Origin: a virus
IMG/VR virus record: IMGVR_UViG_3300022921_002274
Coordinates: 1 to 36,549 of that record
Length of the DNA stretch: 36,549 nt
Direction: 5' to 3' (one strand)
The notes beneath the pieces are model-generated. The model was not told the DNA's origin, searched no databases, and was given only the letters and a program-made list of their open reading frames with translations. A program made the translations under genes and the position numbers. Position 1 is the first letter of the stretch, and each line of letters begins with the position of its first letter. This document shows, piece by piece, positions 26,101-33,802 of this stretch.

Positions 26101-29100
26101 ACATACGTTCCTGATGTAGTACGATATCTCGGAGTTTATTACAAAGTAAAAGCAGGACAAGGACCTGTAACAAGTGTAACTCCATCGGTATCATCACCAG
26201 GAAATGTATATTGGGACCAAATTGGTGGTAGCATAACGCCAGGAACTTGGACAGATGGTTGGGAAGCGTTTGGAGCTCAATTCACTTCGGTAGCAACTGA
26301 TATTCTTTTTGCAGAAGATGTTTACGCAAATCGAACTATTAACATTGGTACTGATGATACTAATAAACCGGTAATTGCAATCAATGCAGATTCTGCATCG
26401 GGATATCAAAACCCATTTATCTCAATTGGTCAAGGTAATTCGCCAGGATTTGAAAATGATGGTATTTTCTTAGGATATTCTGATACATCTGCATCATTAT
26501 CAGTTTTAAGTGATGTTGGTGCAAAAATAAACATTGGTGGATTAAAGGTTGATAAACAGGGAATGTATTATGAAGGCGATAGGGTCATTGGCCAAACTAC
26601 TACTTCTAATACTACAATCGGTATTGCTAATGATGGAACTTCAAACTTTACCTTTGAACAGGCAATGATTGGTGGAACGTTAGCAGCATCGGGATTGGTT
26701 ACCCAGCGAATTAATGATTATGTCGATACTACAACATTAACAGGTAACTCTGCTCAGTATAATCCAGGTATTTCACAATGGAGTTTAAGTTACATATCGG
26801 GTGCATATGAAATGCCAACAGGTGGTCCTGCTACTAAAACTAATGGTATTCCATATGAACTTCATGGATGGAGAGATGACCCCCTTGAAGCACCTGAAGC
26901 AGCTGCAAATGAAACTTGGTTTGTTGATTGGACAATTGATAAAAATTTAGTATTAACAGGGTATCAATTAACATATGCAGCACCCAGTGTTGCGTATTAT
27001 GCTCTTCAATTAAGAACGGGTACCATTTCTTCGGAGTTCGGTATTACGGATAACGATATTAATGCATTAAAAGAAGACCAAACTTATCTTCCATTCCCTG
27101 CAGCAGGTGGTAGTACGGATGTAGATGGTGATTCTTTTTATTCCCCAACGGGAAGTTTTCCGATTTTATATATAGAATCATCGGAAGATGCTGACCAAAA
27201 TTACTCATGGGCAAATAGTGCAAGAGTAGGATATCAAGTTCTTGATGTGGTAAATAGTACTACTGTTGGTTCTACAACGGGATATGATACTTTTATTTTA
27301 GGGAGTAGGATAGATGAAACGGGTACTTTTGCAGATGATTTCCAAACATTTGAAAGTACTTATGGAGTAACTGCTGCATCAAATGGTACTGCACCCTCTG
27401 GTGCAAACCCAAGTATTGCAGAATCTTTATTTAGAAATATTCAATTAGTTTGGGTAGACCCTGTGGTGATTACTAATACAAGTACGGGTGGTGGTGTTCT
27501 TTCGATGGGTTCTTTAGATGATGTTACCGAACTAAGTGAGTTTATGAGATTACACTCATCGGGTTCAAACGGTAGTTCTCTTCCTTACCTATCAATGGGA
27601 CAGTTAACCCAAAGTTTTGATGAAGAGGGTATCTTCTTAGGATTTATTTCAGGTTCCGATGATGGACTATTATCTCTAAAAAGTAATACTAACGCTCTTC
27701 TTTGGGATGGTGGTACGTTAACTATTAACGGAACAATAAACGGTGGTGGTTTACGAGAAGGTGCAACTCTTGAAGGTTCTGCTATCTTTGTACCATCACA
27801 AACTTCACCATCATTCTCAGTTGATACTGAAGGTAATGTAACCGCAGAATCTGCAACTATTCGAGGTACAATTCAAGCAACCGATGGTAATATCGGTGAT
27901 TGGGTAATTGATGCGAATGACCAAACACTTAGAGATGATAACTATGAAATTATCTTTGACCCAAATATTCCTGAGGTAGGATTATATACTGAAGCATCTA
28001 AAACGGTTCGATTAGCACCAACAGGTGGATTGACATCGGTTACATCAACTGGTGCATCGTTTACGGGATTACCATCAACACCACCAACCCCATCAACTGC
28101 AACTTCAAATGCTAGTAGTACAGCTACGGTATACACAAGTGCTACATCAGCTGAGAGTAATGCTACAAGTGTTGGGGATATACCAGATGGAACGTATCCA
28201 ATAGCGTTTACCCTACCTTCGGTGACCTTATTCAGTTCAGGAATGACAGATACCGATACTACAACCCTTCCTCCAAATTACTCAGGAACCGCAGAAGGTC
28301 AGATACATGGTGCACCATTTTCTGGCAGAGGTTACAGAACTTATATTTTATATGTAGGACTTGGATATGAAGATACGGGTGTGTATATATTTGATGATGC
28401 ATATAGACAGTTTTTATTTTCAATAACAGCATATTCAGGGTATGAATTAAATGATGTGTATGTGTGGAGTACCAATCCGTTATCGGTAACGGGTGATACG
28501 CCAATTCAATTAGCAGATGGTTCTACTAAATTAGCAGAAAATATTGATGGTGATGATTGGTTATTAGTTTGGGATGAAAAAAATGATAAATTAGTTCCAT
28601 CTCAAATTGGAGCTAAAATGGAAAGACAGGTTGATGGTTATTTCTTGGTTGAAACTGATACGGAAAGTATCAAGGTATCCGACTCTCACGCTTTCTATTT
28701 AGAGGGTAACATTGAAAAACCTGTACAAGAATTAATTGCAGGAACTGATAAAATCTTCGTATATAAAAATAATAAACTAACAAAAGAAACAGTAAGAAGG
28801 GTAGAAAAAATAAACTCAACCGAAAATGTATATACCTTTACAATTCCAAATTACGAAAACTATATTTCTGCAAATATCCTATCTCACAACCCTATTGCTG
28901 GGAATTGGGAGCCTTCACTAGAGTATCAGGATTTTCCTAAAGGTGATGGTACTAAATCAAGTAATACTATTGTTAGAAACTTTACCTTTGATAAAGGTTC
29001 TTCTGCAACGGGTTATAAGTTGAGATGGGAAGTAAGATTGGGAGCAAGGTCTGGATTAAGTTATGATACCGATGCAAGTGGAAATACATCAAATACTTAT

Positions 29101-29712
29101 TTCCAACAAACTACATCTACATCTAATGTATCATCTTATTCTTTACCCACATCTGCAACTGTTGATATACCATCAAACATTACCGAAATTACAGGTAAAG
29201 GTATTCAAGTACTTTCTGGTGCAAATGAATATGTAAGAATTGAAAGAAGTAACTTTAATAAAAAGTTAATACAAACGGCAGGTGGTGATTTTATCTTTGG
29301 TTCTGAAGATGCAGGTCAAACTACTGAGTATGGAATAGAACCTGGATTAGATAGTACTCATGTACTTGGTAGTACAACTAAAAGATGGAAAGACATTTGG
29401 ATAGATGCAATAAATGGTACAACTCTTTCATCATCCACGTCTACTTCTGGTTATATGAGAGTAATTGGTGATATACTAATACAATGGGTAAGAGCAACAG
29501 GAACTTCTCAGTTTACTAACACTTGGCCAACACCATTTGATACGGTTTATGGGGCAACTGTAAGTAAAGGTAATCCGAATACTACATATCAAACCGATAA
29601 TAATACGGTAAATGTTTCTTACACAAATTCAAATTACTATGTGGATACAAATGAGAGTAATTCAAGAACTGTATTCATTATAGCAATTGGAACTAAATCA
29701 GCAGCAATTTAA
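20140..29712 (+). CDS. Giant tail fibre protein with Hint domain and gp53-like tip
   Basis: This 3,190-residue protein is the likely receptor-binding tail fibre. The N-terminal 170 residues (from MARIKKYSPKENLTSFNTFV) form a domain probably docking to the baseplate. Next come many beta-rich, Ig-like modules, including repeated ones near residues 941, 1061 and 1794, each ending in a motif like FSNMTALSASVTYN. Three shaft modules carry PFISIGQ-type motifs near 1567, 2093 and 2483, each followed by G(V/I)FLG. Trp/Tyr-rich segments near 1448, 1646 and 1928-2010 resemble CBM5/12-type carbohydrate-binding modules. GNIGDWVID near 2583 is a common fibre motif. A Hint domain covers 2782-2917. The last 85 residues, from GDILIQWVRATG, resemble the gp53-like fibre C-terminal domain. 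The chaperone gene follows 6 bases later. Confidence 0.88.
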   Translation: MARIKKYSPKENLTSFNTFVVDTGDNSDYFRITEFKNTFTGGKNGFLIEGSPYLKESTEIKMEILDVNGEPIYYEPGNGIPEYYEGISKLIAVYVYNDTPIGTAKITILGELKEYVDETGIVRQIPEEWRGVYNVKWEKEFKVNKLLSNEDRVRFYRRPQVSIDEIVKPIFSGNPPTTTQTGSVNGLPLVPNENVNLSSFTLPTSYRLKVASGSGWTGSMENQVVTFDNLNYSPRINEVVNETEIIVSPPYSEGNLVKSFTDEDYSITFTHLEGFNDLATALTGSFAKIKITDMKTFVGDAARVKVFRRSQSNLTDYEFVQEIQLESNELLRDIETVAKSEETYGFFTQPVLDTYWNKSEPLLTASFNQDFLYNSVKLDGSTGQYFYTTRSFDIQEGVEYTLDLNVRKETTNPNHSLRVFLSGSYNGSSKTQDITTINSSTFILQKTNFNENIVAENFDSASLYFEPSGSDWYINNVSLKASQETSFSPDEITFIQQVPKTLEAETFDYRFEFYDINNNFIPVRVEESKTFVGGNLNLFRKSIEVTPDNLYFAFDSASNPANPLPPTVINFDVQTNVITGSINYTSGAYDFFGNEISSSEYAGGQYPGYLTDWNVSSGRFPYLTVQDFTGSRDDITVQFIRYTAEVEGVSDTFIITRVEDGKGGVSFEIVPYRGTIIKNKEDKSLEIQAVRVDGINRIDLQDGLTRNFSDAKLHLASASFDGINEVTTYVSLSQAITNPDFVTGISAGTTGSGQIDYNAEFTRDAIDNELVVYLMDGPTTSSILTSLILTDLKDGLNNGIISSLTDQFNIKYIPREPSNFNPTSTPVTASFQRRGTTLNPLSASLEIIPSSSIEPKTEIPHFYMFYVTGAFDDTITVAVTDYLGNSIDSGVPGVTPGVAYYDAVDTKQLNFEFTYTEPITSASVTANKSFFITPDGLPGRNSINIEIEPSPVQIGANHKGDVYDYTIINPTIEITQGDLFLIHTASGDPGTFTTSSVNGIVPTGITFSGSEGDTSTSMSLYGFSNMTALSASVTYNFDIYPYFTSSIVTQSKVQRFNKVIEGTSAIEVILEPSTINFNADELGYVSQYSDANTELSVRQQEEYLAYDESNSGTPGTYTASLVATNITIGDLSSSNQYGEISGDDVFHVDNFSNMSATTASVVYNLTVYPYSLKNGVAGVPTNIKKKQIFTRTSDGPAARKVNLLASSNTVVYNGDGTQVSPEGNITLTANAINTTGSAYFEFLYSDDSTLQASSTFNEATLGSSDLPNTGSQSTFKVNLRDGSSNGAIVDTDSVTITGIQEGSNAFTVQLSNPSTTVGVEVDGTTYFENSTTEIRAYKGGNELQFVETYDEEALDPITFLPIGTEGQFSASIFEISPALTHVSGNIVSQSNELYGVSAGVSNWNTPSANTTGYIIFKIDFENGRATQYVQQSFSTVFEGAVGPGIVVRGEWTGSLDYLYTPQRRDVVIYRYDNMGTEETHFFATTDTLVTASGQPPYTFEPIYTPGMSEGTYDTNNWEYLGEQDFFVAAKIAIFEESFVENTINVGIPQAGDGQNANIAIVGGTDEPFISIGQNGTQGYAQPGVFLGLTRDGGPLGGSGTSGLLSVASGTDGQGRYNSLEWNGETLTIRGAIRQTSAGIVEASLRGLWEESVIYYPDDIVSNEGQSWLMDGEPHTSSLSHEPGVGASYAESWSLNIPSGSSAQTMRLSTDSQTFRVAKDGTVTPTTITLTANRENIQDATTFSTTPPGITLGGSGDTATLSYTNFSNSGANKSVKVTATAGAFSDEITIVELEEGADALTIILTNETHTLPADSAGVVSSYDGSGTTIQLFEGTSSLDYDGVGTSAGTWKVTANGTNIAPGSISESGFDVIFADHSNMTADSASIEYTITGKRKNSNEITASKIQSFTKAKTGADGLAGQAAGVTYAGSWTPTADITTYEDGVTYMGEDTLKYVVKYGSDYYVCATSHTYRGVYDSGTTYQSEDAASTYVPDVVRYLGVYYKVKAGQGPVTSVTPSVSSPGNVYWDQIGGSITPGTWTDGWEAFGAQFTSVATDILFAEDVYANRTINIGTDDTNKPVIAINADSASGYQNPFISIGQGNSPGFENDGIFLGYSDTSASLSVLSDVGAKINIGGLKVDKQGMYYEGDRVIGQTTTSNTTIGIANDGTSNFTFEQAMIGGTLAASGLVTQRINDYVDTTTLTGNSAQYNPGISQWSLSYISGAYEMPTGGPATKTNGIPYELHGWRDDPLEAPEAAANETWFVDWTIDKNLVLTGYQLTYAAPSVAYYALQLRTGTISSEFGITDNDINALKEDQTYLPFPAAGGSTDVDGDSFYSPTGSFPILYIESSEDADQNYSWANSARVGYQVLDVVNSTTVGSTTGYDTFILGSRIDETGTFADDFQTFESTYGVTAASNGTAPSGANPSIAESLFRNIQLVWVDPVVITNTSTGGGVLSMGSLDDVTELSEFMRLHSSGSNGSSLPYLSMGQLTQSFDEEGIFLGFISGSDDGLLSLKSNTNALLWDGGTLTINGTINGGGLREGATLEGSAIFVPSQTSPSFSVDTEGNVTAESATIRGTIQATDGNIGDWVIDANDQTLRDDNYEIIFDPNIPEVGLYTEASKTVRLAPTGGLTSVTSTGASFTGLPSTPPTPSTATSNASSTATVYTSATSAESNATSVGDIPDGTYPIAFTLPSVTLFSSGMTDTDTTTLPPNYSGTAEGQIHGAPFSGRGYRTYILYVGLGYEDTGVYIFDDAYRQFLFSITAYSGYELNDVYVWSTNPLSVTGDTPIQLADGSTKLAENIDGDDWLLVWDEKNDKLVPSQIGAKMERQVDGYFLVETDTESIKVSDSHAFYLEGNIEKPVQELIAGTDKIFVYKNNKLTKETVRRVEKINSTENVYTFTIPNYENYISANILSHNPIAGNWEPSLEYQDFPKGDGTKSSNTIVRNFTFDKGSSATGYKLRWEVRLGARSGLSYDTDASGNTSNTYFQQTTSTSNVSSYSLPTSATVDIPSNITEITGKGIQVLSGANEYVRIERSNFNKKLIQTAGGDFIFGSEDAGQTTEYGIEPGLDSTHVLGSTTKRWKDIWIDAINGTTLSSSTSTSGYMRVIGDILIQWVRATGTSQFTNTWPTPFDTVYGATVSKGNPNTTYQTDNNTVNVSYTNSNYYVDTNESNSRTVFIIAIGTKSAAI
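28483..28890 (+). other. Hint (intein-like) domain inside the tail fibre
   Basis: Residues 2782-2917 (136 residues) form a mini-Hint domain with no endonuclease. Block A is SVTGDTPIQLADGSTKLAEN, with Ser2782 where inteins have Cys or Ser. Block B is VSDSHAFYL, keeping the S-x-x-H pattern. Blocks F/G are VYTFTIPNYENYISANILSHN with the terminal His2916-Asn2917 (shown here as two motifs: VYTFTIPNYENYI and SANILSHN). The residue after Asn is Pro2918, not Cys, Ser or Thr, so normal splicing looks blocked. Cleavage at either end, as in bacterial intein-like domains, is the likely activity. Confidence 0.85.
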
Positions 29713-29718
29713 TAAACT

Positions 29719-30099
29719 ATGAGTGATATACGATATTTTGCAAATTACGATAGTGGTAGTGGACACATTAATGGATTTTATCCAACGGATTTATATCCAA
29801 ATAGTGGTTCTATACCAACTCCAAATATAGAAATTACTTTCGATGAGTGGCAAACTGCAATTAGTAGTTTACATATCATTTCCGATGGTGTACTGACTCC
29901 GTATGTTAAAACAAATGAGGAAGAACTTAATTCTATTAGAAGACAAAGGGATAGGTTATTACAAGAATCCGATTGGGTAGTTTTACCCTATTCACCCATA
30001 ACAGGTTCTAAATTAGATGAGTGGGTTCAGTATAGACAAGATTTAAGAGATATAACCACACAAACACCTCCTTATGTGTTACCAACTCAACCAGAATAA
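29719..30099 (+). CDS. Tail fibre assembly chaperone (Phage_tail_APC-like)
   Basis: This 126-residue protein ends with a well-known fibre-assembly chaperone pattern: IRRQRDRLLQESDWVVLPYS, then LDEWVQYRQDLRDITTQ, then VLPTQPE. These proteins help phage fibre tips fold or trimerise and are not part of the finished fibre in most cases. The N-terminal 60 residues (IRYFANYDSGSGHINGFYPT) resemble the variable part that contacts the cognate fibre. It starts 6 bases after the giant fibre stop with no promoter between them, so the two are co-transcribed. This pairing strongly supports the fibre call for its neighbour. Confidence 0.85.
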   Translation: MSDIRYFANYDSGSGHINGFYPTDLYPNSGSIPTPNIEITFDEWQTAISSLHIISDGVLTPYVKTNEEELNSIRRQRDRLLQESDWVVLPYSPITGSKLDEWVQYRQDLRDITTQTPPYVLPTQPE

Positions 30100-30110
30100 T
30101 TCGTAAAAGA

Positions 30111-30118
30111 ATATTTAT
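30111..30118 (+). promoter_or_regulatory. Putative phage late promoter box (ATATTTAT)
   Basis: ATATTTAT followed by ATATACTTATATACAAAC lies 36 bases before the ATG at 30147. The downstream TATACAAAC is also found after the box at 34937, and both precede paralogous coiled-coil genes. Confidence 0.5.
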
Positions 30119-30146
30119 ATATACTTATATACAAACAAAGGTTATT

Positions 30147-30422
30147 ATGGCAAAGACAGAAAATTTAGATAAGGAAATTGTAGAAAGATTAAGATTTCTA
30201 CGAGATGAAACTGATAAGATTGTAATCTTCTTAGGACAACTTGCAGTTCAAGAACGTGCTCTAAATAAAAGATTAAAAGAAGTAGAAGATAATCAAGAAA
30301 AGTACGGAGCAATGAACGATAAGTACATCTTCGAATTAGAAGAGAAGTTAGCAGAACTCGATAAGACATATAAAAACGGTCAAATTGATTTAGATGCTGG
30401 TACAATAACAGTTCAAGAATAA
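30147..30422 (+). CDS. Small coiled-coil protein A (paralogue of 34978 gene)
   Basis: This 91-residue protein is a single long helix or coiled coil, rich in Glu, Lys and Leu (for example LNKRLKEVEDNQEKY), followed by a short C-terminal motif YKNGQIDLDAGTITV. A gap-free 65-residue stretch aligns with the 129-residue protein encoded at 34978, with about 22 identities by hand count. That gene ends YPRGQLDLDSGTITY at the matching point. The function is unknown. A late-type box precedes it, so it may be a virion, scaffold or assembly protein. It lies just before the glycosylation cassette, whose far end is marked by its paralogue. Confidence 0.65.
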   Translation: MAKTENLDKEIVERLRFLRDETDKIVIFLGQLAVQERALNKRLKEVEDNQEKYGAMNDKYIFELEEKLAELDKTYKNGQIDLDAGTITVQE

Positions 30423-30454
30423 TTTGGATAATTAAAAATATTTTCGTATCTTTA
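30423..30454 (+). promoter_or_regulatory. Bacteroidetes-type promoter (TTTG-N20-TATCTTTA)
   Basis: TTTG at 30423-30426 directly follows the coiled-coil gene stop, and TATCTTTA at 30447-30454 comes after exactly 20 bases, with TTCG just before it. It would drive the whole glycosylation cassette (30480-34931), with a leader of about 19 bases. The genes of the cassette have no other visible promoter. Confidence 0.75.
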
Positions 30455-30479
30455 CATCGTAAAGTGTATCCAATAGGTT

Positions 30480-32663
30480 ATGATAAAGAAAAAACTACTT
30501 TATGTAGCATCTCACCTTTCTACGGGTGGAATGCCACAATATCTCCTTAAACAAATTCAAACTTTCAAAGATGAGTTTGATATTAGTGTGGTTGAATATA
30601 ACGACCATTCAGGAGATGCGTTTGTGGTTCAAAAAAATCAAATCAAAGATTTAGTAGACTTATACACACTTTATGAAGATAAAGAGGATAATTTTTTAGA
30701 TGTCTTTAATCGTATATCTCCTGATATTGTTCACTTCACCGAAATCCCCGAACATTTTATATCACCTGTTGCTTTAGATGAAATTTTTGGTAACAAAAAA
30801 AGAAAATACGATATCGTATGTTCTACTCACGGTTCCTTCACAAATCCTGATGAGATTAGATATCAACCTGATAGATACATTTTAGTATCGGAATGGAGTA
30901 GACAAAAATTTGAACATTTAGGAGTTGATACTCAAGTGTGGGAATATCCAATCGAAGATATTAAGTATGATAACGATAAATCCAAAGAAGAACTTGGGTT
31001 TGAAAAAGATTGGAAACACGTGTTAATGGTAGGTTTGTTTTCAGAAGGCAAAAATCAGAGTGAAATATTTGATGTAGCTAGATTATTACAAAAGTATAAA
31101 ATTAAATTCCACTTTGTAGGAAATCAAGCTATGAACTTTGAAGATTATTGGAAACCTTTGATGGATTCAAAACCCGAAAATTGTATTATATGGGGAGAAA
31201 GAACCGATACTGATAAGTTCTACAAAGCATCTGATTTGTTCTACTTTAGTTCAAAGTTGGAACTGAATCCACTTTCAATCAAAGAAGCACTTTCATATGG
31301 ATTACCATCGATATTCAGAAGATTACACACTTATTTAGATACATACGATACTACTGAATTGGTAACTTATATTGATGATAATATTTACAATACTAAAAAT
31401 TTATTATTAGAAAAATTACAACCTGAATTTAACGAAATTCCTGGTTGGTTTTCATATGAAAAATTATATGATGATGTGGTAGATAAATTACCAAATCACT
31501 CTAATATTGTGGAAGTTGGTTCTTGGTTTGGTAAATCAACAAATTATCTGGCAACAAAAATCAAAGAAAGTGGTAAGAAAATAAACTTTACTACAATCGA
31601 TACTTTTAAAGGTTCATTAGATGAAGAATTTCATAGAAAAACCATGGAAGTTTTTGATAATGATATCTATACCGAATTTATGGATAGTACCATTATGTTA
31701 GATAATCAAAATACTATAAATGTAATCAAAGATTCATCAATAAATTCAGCTGGATATTTTTTAAATAACTCTTTAGATTTTGTAATGATAGATGCAGGAC
31801 ATTCTTATGAAGATGTAATGGATGATATAAATGCTTGGTTTTATAAAGTAAAGCCAGGTGGTATTATTGCTGGTGATGATATTGTTACTGATTTTCCTGG
31901 AGTTATAAAAGCTGTAAAAGAATACTTTTATGGTCAGATTGAAAGAACCAATAATAAGTTTAAAAGTAATTGGTTTAGAAAAAGACCTCGTATTCAAATC
32001 ATTCATATGATGACAAGACCCGATGATGCAAGGGAAGTTATTTCTCAAAAATCATTAAAACAATTACAACGATTAGGATTTGATTACAAACCTATGGTAA
32101 ATGAAGTATATGAGGGGTTACCACCAAAGGAGTTTTGTAGAAGACCCGATGATATTTCAGATAAACCAATTTTTAAAGGTGACCAAGGTATTGGAAATAT
32201 TACCGGTAGACATTATGGTTGTTACTTGGCACATATAAACGCATTAAAAGAGATTGATACTAAAAACTATGATTACACACTTATCTTTGAAGCAGATGCA
32301 TTTATCTACTCCAATTTAAGAGATTTCGCTGATGTTGTTTATAAAGCATGTTTTATATCAGAAAGAGATGATGTTCCTTATATTGGTTTTGCTGATAACC
32401 CATCTTGGACTCGATGGGAAGTTGATGAAACATTTAGAAAGACCGATTATAATCAAGATTGGGCCCATGCGTATTTAATACCAAATAGAGAGAAACAATG
32501 GTATATGGATAGAATCGAGGATTGTGAGTGGGATGTTGCTGATTTATGGTACAATCATGTATTTTATCATCATAGACGATTAAGATATACAACAAATTAC
32601 CCCTTCTCAAAACAAGCCGAAGGGTTATCACTGTTAGATAACACAAATAAAAGTTGGAAATGA
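30480..32663 (+). CDS. Three-domain protein: GT4 glycosyltransferase, methyltransferase, GT25-like glycosyltransferase
   Basis: This 727-residue protein joins three enzymes. Residues 1-310 are a GT-B fold, family GT4-like transferase: ASHLSTGGMPQYLL near the start, then VGLFSEGKNQSEIFDVARLL, and the acidic pair E261 and E269 in ELNPLSIKEALSYGLP. Residues about 315-490 are a class I SAM-dependent methyltransferase of the Methyltransf_24 type: VEVGSWFGKSTNYLA (from V344), FVMIDAGHSYEDV and KPGGIIAGDDI. Residues about 500-727 resemble a GT25-type (LPS/collagen-like) GT-A transferase: IIHMMTRPDDA, then YGCYLAHINALKEI and the acidic motif IFEADAFIY (E604-A-D). It is the first gene of the cassette and likely builds and methylates a glycan. 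Its substrates are not shown by sequence. The stop overlaps the next ATG. Confidence 0.82.
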   Translation: MIKKKLLYVASHLSTGGMPQYLLKQIQTFKDEFDISVVEYNDHSGDAFVVQKNQIKDLVDLYTLYEDKEDNFLDVFNRISPDIVHFTEIPEHFISPVALDEIFGNKKRKYDIVCSTHGSFTNPDEIRYQPDRYILVSEWSRQKFEHLGVDTQVWEYPIEDIKYDNDKSKEELGFEKDWKHVLMVGLFSEGKNQSEIFDVARLLQKYKIKFHFVGNQAMNFEDYWKPLMDSKPENCIIWGERTDTDKFYKASDLFYFSSKLELNPLSIKEALSYGLPSIFRRLHTYLDTYDTTELVTYIDDNIYNTKNLLLEKLQPEFNEIPGWFSYEKLYDDVVDKLPNHSNIVEVGSWFGKSTNYLATKIKESGKKINFTTIDTFKGSLDEEFHRKTMEVFDNDIYTEFMDSTIMLDNQNTINVIKDSSINSAGYFLNNSLDFVMIDAGHSYEDVMDDINAWFYKVKPGGIIAGDDIVTDFPGVIKAVKEYFYGQIERTNNKFKSNWFRKRPRIQIIHMMTRPDDAREVISQKSLKQLQRLGFDYKPMVNEVYEGLPPKEFCRRPDDISDKPIFKGDQGIGNITGRHYGCYLAHINALKEIDTKNYDYTLIFEADAFIYSNLRDFADVVYKACFISERDDVPYIGFADNPSWTRWEVDETFRKTDYNQDWAHAYLIPNREKQWYMDRIEDCEWDVADLWYNHVFYHHRRLRYTTNYPFSKQAEGLSLLDNTNKSWK

Positions 32664-33802
32664 TTTACGGAAATATAAAAAGAAATTCAAATAATATTGT
32701 AGATATAAAAAATAAAATTTTAATTTCATACGTCCGCGGACCACGAATTGAAATATTGGGTAGTATCGATACTACATATAAAGTTGAGTTCATTGATAAA
32801 AAAGATAATAGTATTAAATTTCAAACTGAAATAAAAAATAATCATTGGGCAAAATCCAATTATGAATATTTTATTGATTGGAAAGTTCGTGTTTGGGAAA
32901 ATAATGTTCTTCTTCATGAGGAAGAGTTTAATGCAAAAGGAAAAAGAGTGTACATCGCAATGGATTCAAAGGCAATCGGTGATACCCTCGCATGGGTTCC
33001 TTACTTCGAAGAATTTAAGAAAACACATGATTGTGAATTGATAGTATCTACATTTCACAATGATTTATTTAAAGACCAATATCCTGATTTTGAGTTTGTA
33101 AATCCCGGTGATATTGTTAATAATCTTTATGCAATGTATTCACTTGGGTTATTTTACAACGAAGATGGTTCAGTAAATTTATATAAAAATCCTTCAGACC
33201 CAAAAACAGTTTCAATGCAACAAATGGCAACTGATATTCTTGGATTAGAATACAAAGAAATAAGACCAAGATTACCTAAGAAGAATGTTAAAAAAGATGA
33301 TAAGTTAATTACTATTGCAATTCACGGTACTGCACAACCAAAATATTGGAATAACCCAACGGGATGGCAAGATGTAGTTGATTGGTTAAATGAAAAAGGA
33401 TATACCGTTAAATTACTTTCAAAAGAAGATACGGGTTATATGGGTAATGACCACCCAACAGGAATTATAAAACATCCCGAAGGGCCGTTAGAATCCGTAA
33501 TGGATGAGATGAGAAAATCAAAAGCATTTATTGGTATTGGTAGTGGATTAAGTTGGTTAAGTTGGGGATTAGGAACTAAGACTGTTCTTATAAGTGGATT
33601 CTCATACGATTGGGCAGAGATGCAAGATTGCATAAGAATATCAGCACCAAATGATATGTGTAGTGGTTGTTTTAATCGACTAAAGTTAGATGCTGGTGAT
33701 TGGAATTGGTGTCCTGACCACAAAGATACAAATAGACAATTTGAATGTACTAAATCAATTACTAGTGAAATGGTGATTAAAGAATTAAAAAAGTTTTTGT
33801 AA
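32660..33802 (+). CDS. Protein O-heptosyltransferase, Aah/TibC (BAHT) family
   Basis: This 380-residue enzyme matches the bacterial autotransporter heptosyltransferases, which transfer heptose from ADP-heptose to Ser residues of proteins. An N-terminal beta domain (about 1-90) is followed by a GT-B core with VYIAMDSKAIGDTLAWVPYF and IAIHGTAQPKYWN, then the family signature GIGSGLSWLSWGLGTKTVLI and SGFS. A C-terminal metal site has C334-x2-C337, C351 in DWNWCPDHK and C363 in RQFECTKSI. Known members bind iron with four Cys there. The start is ATG 32660, in an ATGA overlap with the previous stop; an in-frame TTG at 32654 is less likely. The two next genes make the donor sugar, supporting the call. 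The natural acceptor is unknown. Confidence 0.88.
   Translation: MIYGNIKRNSNNIVDIKNKILISYVRGPRIEILGSIDTTYKVEFIDKKDNSIKFQTEIKNNHWAKSNYEYFIDWKVRVWENNVLLHEEEFNAKGKRVYIAMDSKAIGDTLAWVPYFEEFKKTHDCELIVSTFHNDLFKDQYPDFEFVNPGDIVNNLYAMYSLGLFYNEDGSVNLYKNPSDPKTVSMQQMATDILGLEYKEIRPRLPKKNVKKDDKLITIAIHGTAQPKYWNNPTGWQDVVDWLNEKGYTVKLLSKEDTGYMGNDHPTGIIKHPEGPLESVMDEMRKSKAFIGIGSGLSWLSWGLGTKTVLISGFSYDWAEMQDCIRISAPNDMCSGCFNRLKLDAGDWNWCPDHKDTNRQFECTKSITSEMVIKELKKFL

Noticed and set aside
28483-28890. Fully splicing intein
   Set aside because: The residue after the terminal Asn is Pro, which has no nucleophile for the branch step; a cleaving Hint domain is the better reading.
32654-32656. TTG start for the heptosyltransferase
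   Set aside because: ATG 32660 forms the usual ATGA overlap with the previous stop.
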